10,116 nucleotides of DNA, taken from the NCBI GenBank assembly GCA_013815535.1, contig JACDGC010000092.1, positions 1 through 10,116 on the forward strand. Direction: 5' to 3'. This stretch comes from Ktedonobacterales bacterium (GTDB taxonomy: Bacteria > Chloroflexota > Ktedonobacteria > Ktedonobacterales > JACDGC01). A program made the position numbers and the translations under genes. Below, piece by piece: positions 6,168-10,116 of this stretch. Within the stretch, counting starts at the first letter, position 1; each line of letters begins with the position of its first letter. A model generated the notes under the pieces. That model made no database searches and was not told the DNA's origin. It saw only the letters and a list, made by a program, of their open reading frames with translations.

Positions 6168-6240
6168 TAGCAGGGGCCGGATTCGAACCGACGACCTCCG
6201 GGTTATGAGCCCGACGAGCTAACCACTGCTCTACCCTGCG
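6168..6240 (-). tRNA. Initiator tRNA-fMet (anticodon CAU)
   Basis: A complete cloverleaf of 73 nt with anticodon CAU (6205-6207). It is the initiator rather than elongator type. Position 1 (C) does not pair with position 72. The anticodon stem has the three consecutive G-C pairs (UCGGG / CCCGG), and the D stem has A11-U24. Arms: acceptor CGCAGGG/CCCUGCU, D arm GAGC/GCUC, T arm GUCGG-UUCGAAU-CCGGC. The discriminator is A73. The 3' CCA is not fully encoded (genome reads CCT), so it must be added after transcription. The 1-72 mismatch is C-U here, whereas C-A is the common bacterial form. It lies between 23S and 5S in the same transcript. Confidence 0.95.
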
Positions 6241-6296
6241 TCAGGGCGAACATAACAACGCATAGGATATGTAAAACTGACCGGAAAACCACGAAC

Positions 6297-6308
6297 TCGA
6301 TTTTGTCG
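6297..6308 (-). other. 3' arm of a possible 23S processing stem
   Basis: The transcript segment CGACAAAAUCGA, about 15 nt beyond the 23S 3' end, can pair with UUGAUUUUGCCG in the leader (9295-9306): 11 of 12 pairs, one G-U and one mismatch. Together with the mature end pairing GUGAAGC/GCUUCAC this would bring both 23S ends together. A local hairpin in the same spacer (AAACCGAC with GUCAGUUU) could compete. Confidence 0.3.
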
Positions 6309-6321
6309 GTTTGACGAAAAG

Positions 6322-9271
<2,950 letters not shown>

Positions 9272-9318
9272 GCTCCTCGGTGGGACCGTGCGCTCGGCAA
9301 AATCAATGGTTGTCCTCA

Positions 9319-9330
9319 TGCAAATTTGCA
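9319..9330. repeat. 12-bp perfect palindrome in the 23S leader
   Basis: TGCAAATTTGCA is a perfect 12-bp palindrome about 50 nt before the 23S 5' end. It could be an operator-like protein site, or may simply be an AT-rich leader segment. No loop is available for a hairpin. Confidence 0.4.
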
Positions 9331-9332
9331 GT

Positions 9333-9358
9333 CACACCTCCCACTGCTGGGCGGTGTG
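9333..9358 (-). other. Strong hairpin in the 23S rRNA leader
   Basis: CACACC and CCCA (9333-9343) pair with TGGG and GGTGTG (9348-9358), a 10-bp stem with a single mismatch and a 4-nt loop. It lies about 60 nt upstream of the 23S 5' end. No T-run follows in the minus direction, so it is not an intrinsic terminator. A role in leader structure or processing is possible. Confidence 0.5.
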
Positions 9359-9465
9359 TTCTTCGTCTCTTCTCTTGTTCAGGTGCAGCACCACCCAGCG
9401 TCAACAGTAATGTCAATTTGGGGGAGGTGGCACGCGAGATGATGTTTTCATCGGGGTGCCTCATA

Positions 9466-9494
9466 ATAATGCCATAGCCTTGGCGAAATGTCAA
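9466..9494 (-). promoter_or_regulatory. Predicted promoter of the 23S-tRNA-5S unit
   Basis: Minus strand: a perfect -35 TTGACA (9489-9494), a 17-bp spacer, and -10 CATTAT (9466-9471, 4 of 6 matches), giving a start near 9459. Upstream, A-tracts of 5 and 6 bases at 9509-9513 and 9521-9526 fall at about -50 and -65, like an UP element. This fits a strong rRNA promoter and supports independent transcription of 23S. A second TTGACA (9411-9416), followed 12 nt later by TTGACG, lies inside the leader but lacks a good -10. Confidence 0.55.
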
Positions 9495-9582
9495 GAGATT
9501 AGGACCCATTTTTCGGCGGATTTTTTCGCGCATGTGGCATGATGGGATGGACGACCACATTTCATTAGGCAGGGGAGATGTT

Positions 9583-10116
9583 ATGAGCCAGCCAGAGCAG
9601 ACGTGGGGCACCGCCTTAGCCGAGGGCATCGCAACCCTCAGCGGCACCTCCCCCACCCCAAAGCTTGATGCTTCCGTCCTGTTGGCCCACTTGTTGGATG
9701 TGCCACGCACGGCCCTTTTCGCGTACCCTGAACGAGGGTTGCCCCCCGAGCACGGCACCGCCTATCGCGCCCTGCTGGCGCGGCGGGCGACAGGCGAACC
9801 GGTGGCCTATCTGGTGGGTGTCAAGGAATTCATGGGGATGCGCCTGATGGTGGATCGGCGAGTGTTGGTGCCCCGCCCCGAGACAGAATTGGTGGTCGAG
9901 GCCGCGCTGGGTGCCATCACCGCACGCATTGGACTGCCGCCAGATGAAGACGACGACGCGCCACCCACCCCCGTGCCCGACCTATTGGCGGCGGATGTGG
10001 GCACGGGCAGCGGCGCCATCGCCATCGCCCTGGCCGCCTTGGAGCCGCGCCTTGGGCGCATCTATGCCACCGACATCTCAGAAGATGCGCTGGCAGTGGC
10101 GCGCCACAATGGCGAC
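9583..10116 (+). CDS. prmC: PrmC, release-factor glutamine methyltransferase, 3' truncated by window
   Basis: PrmC (HemK) methylates the glutamine of the GGQ motif in peptide release factors RF1/RF2, using S-adenosylmethionine, in the cytosol. The first 178 residues are present and the frame is open to the right edge. The N-terminal helical substrate-binding domain has KLDASVLLAHLLDVPRTALF (27-46) and GEPVAYLVGVKEFMGMRL (71-88). The family signature VLVPRPETELVVE follows (94-106). SAM-binding motif I is ADVGTGSGAIAIALA (137-151), with the acidic ribose-binding residue in YATDIS (161-166). The catalytic NPPY motif would lie outside the window. The start at 9583 has GGGGAG 4 nt upstream. Between the RPET signature and motif I there is a low-complexity acidic/Pro insert (GLPPDEDDDAPPTPVPD, 117-133) longer than usual. 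It is transcribed divergently from the rRNA unit. Confidence 0.93.
   Translation, partial: MSQPEQTWGTALAEGIATLSGTSPTPKLDASVLLAHLLDVPRTALFAYPERGLPPEHGTAYRALLARRATGEPVAYLVGVKEFMGMRLMVDRRVLVPRPETELVVEAALGAITARIGLPPDEDDDAPPTPVPDLLAADVGTGSGAIAIALAALEPRLGRIYATDISEDALAVARHNGD

Larger units (their letters stand above)
9272..9582. other. Divergent spacer between 23S rRNA and prmC
   Basis: This 311-nt stretch holds no credible gene; minus-strand ORF calls here overlap prmC in the wrong frame. It contains the predicted 23S promoter with upstream A-tracts, a roughly 190-nt rRNA leader with a strong hairpin and a 12-bp palindrome, and the ribosome site of prmC (GGGGAG, 9573-9578). I found no convincing promoter for prmC on the plus strand. 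Confidence 0.7.

Noticed and set aside
9399..9416. Tandem TTGACA/TTGACG 12 bp apart as a second rRNA promoter
   Set aside because: No acceptable -10 box is found 16-18 bp downstream of either hexamer on the minus strand.
9303..9758. A 151-codon minus-strand ORF
   Set aside because: It overlaps the start of prmC and the 23S promoter/leader region and has no recognisable features.

Overview
The window looks like chromosomal DNA of a GC-rich bacterium, most plausibly a member of the Chloroflexota. This rests on the overall character of the 23S/5S rRNA, the high-GC codon use of most genes, and a 23S-5S unit without an adjacent 16S gene, an arrangement known from that phylum among others. The assignment is an inference; no marker here fixes the genus. 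I see no mobile element, no CRISPR array and no prophage.

Left part (1-2348, minus strand): the 5' end of ribD (riboflavin deaminase/reductase, running off the left edge), a 101-residue unknown protein whose stop overlaps the ribD start, an Nramp/SLC11-family metal transporter with an atypical metal site, and a 135-residue acidic unknown protein. All four face the same way. The unknown protein and ribD are probably translationally coupled.

Centre (2473-5912): a plus-strand membrane-anchored protein with a histidine-kinase fold but with its phospho-acceptor position and ATP-binding glycines degraded. It converges, with only 3 nt between stop codons, on a full-length glycerol kinase gene (glpK). 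Upstream of glpK, also on the minus strand, lies a lower-GC gene for an unusual fusion protein. Its N-terminal half is an unrecognised domain; its C-terminal half is a clearly recognisable but catalytically ruined ClpA/ClpB-type AAA+ D1 domain. This protein and the pseudo-kinase are the most interesting coding features.

Right part (5960-9494, minus strand): an rRNA transcription unit, promoter - 23S - initiator tRNA(fMet) - 5S - terminator, with no 16S gene upstream. Instead the divergent prmC gene (release-factor glutamine methyltransferase) begins 312 nt from the 23S 5' end, and a consensus-like -35 element with upstream A-tracts sits between them. The 23S unit therefore appears to have its own promoter and to be unlinked from 16S. 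The leader holds a strong hairpin and a 12-bp palindrome, and both the 5S and (less certainly) the 23S have flanking complementary segments that could be processing stems.
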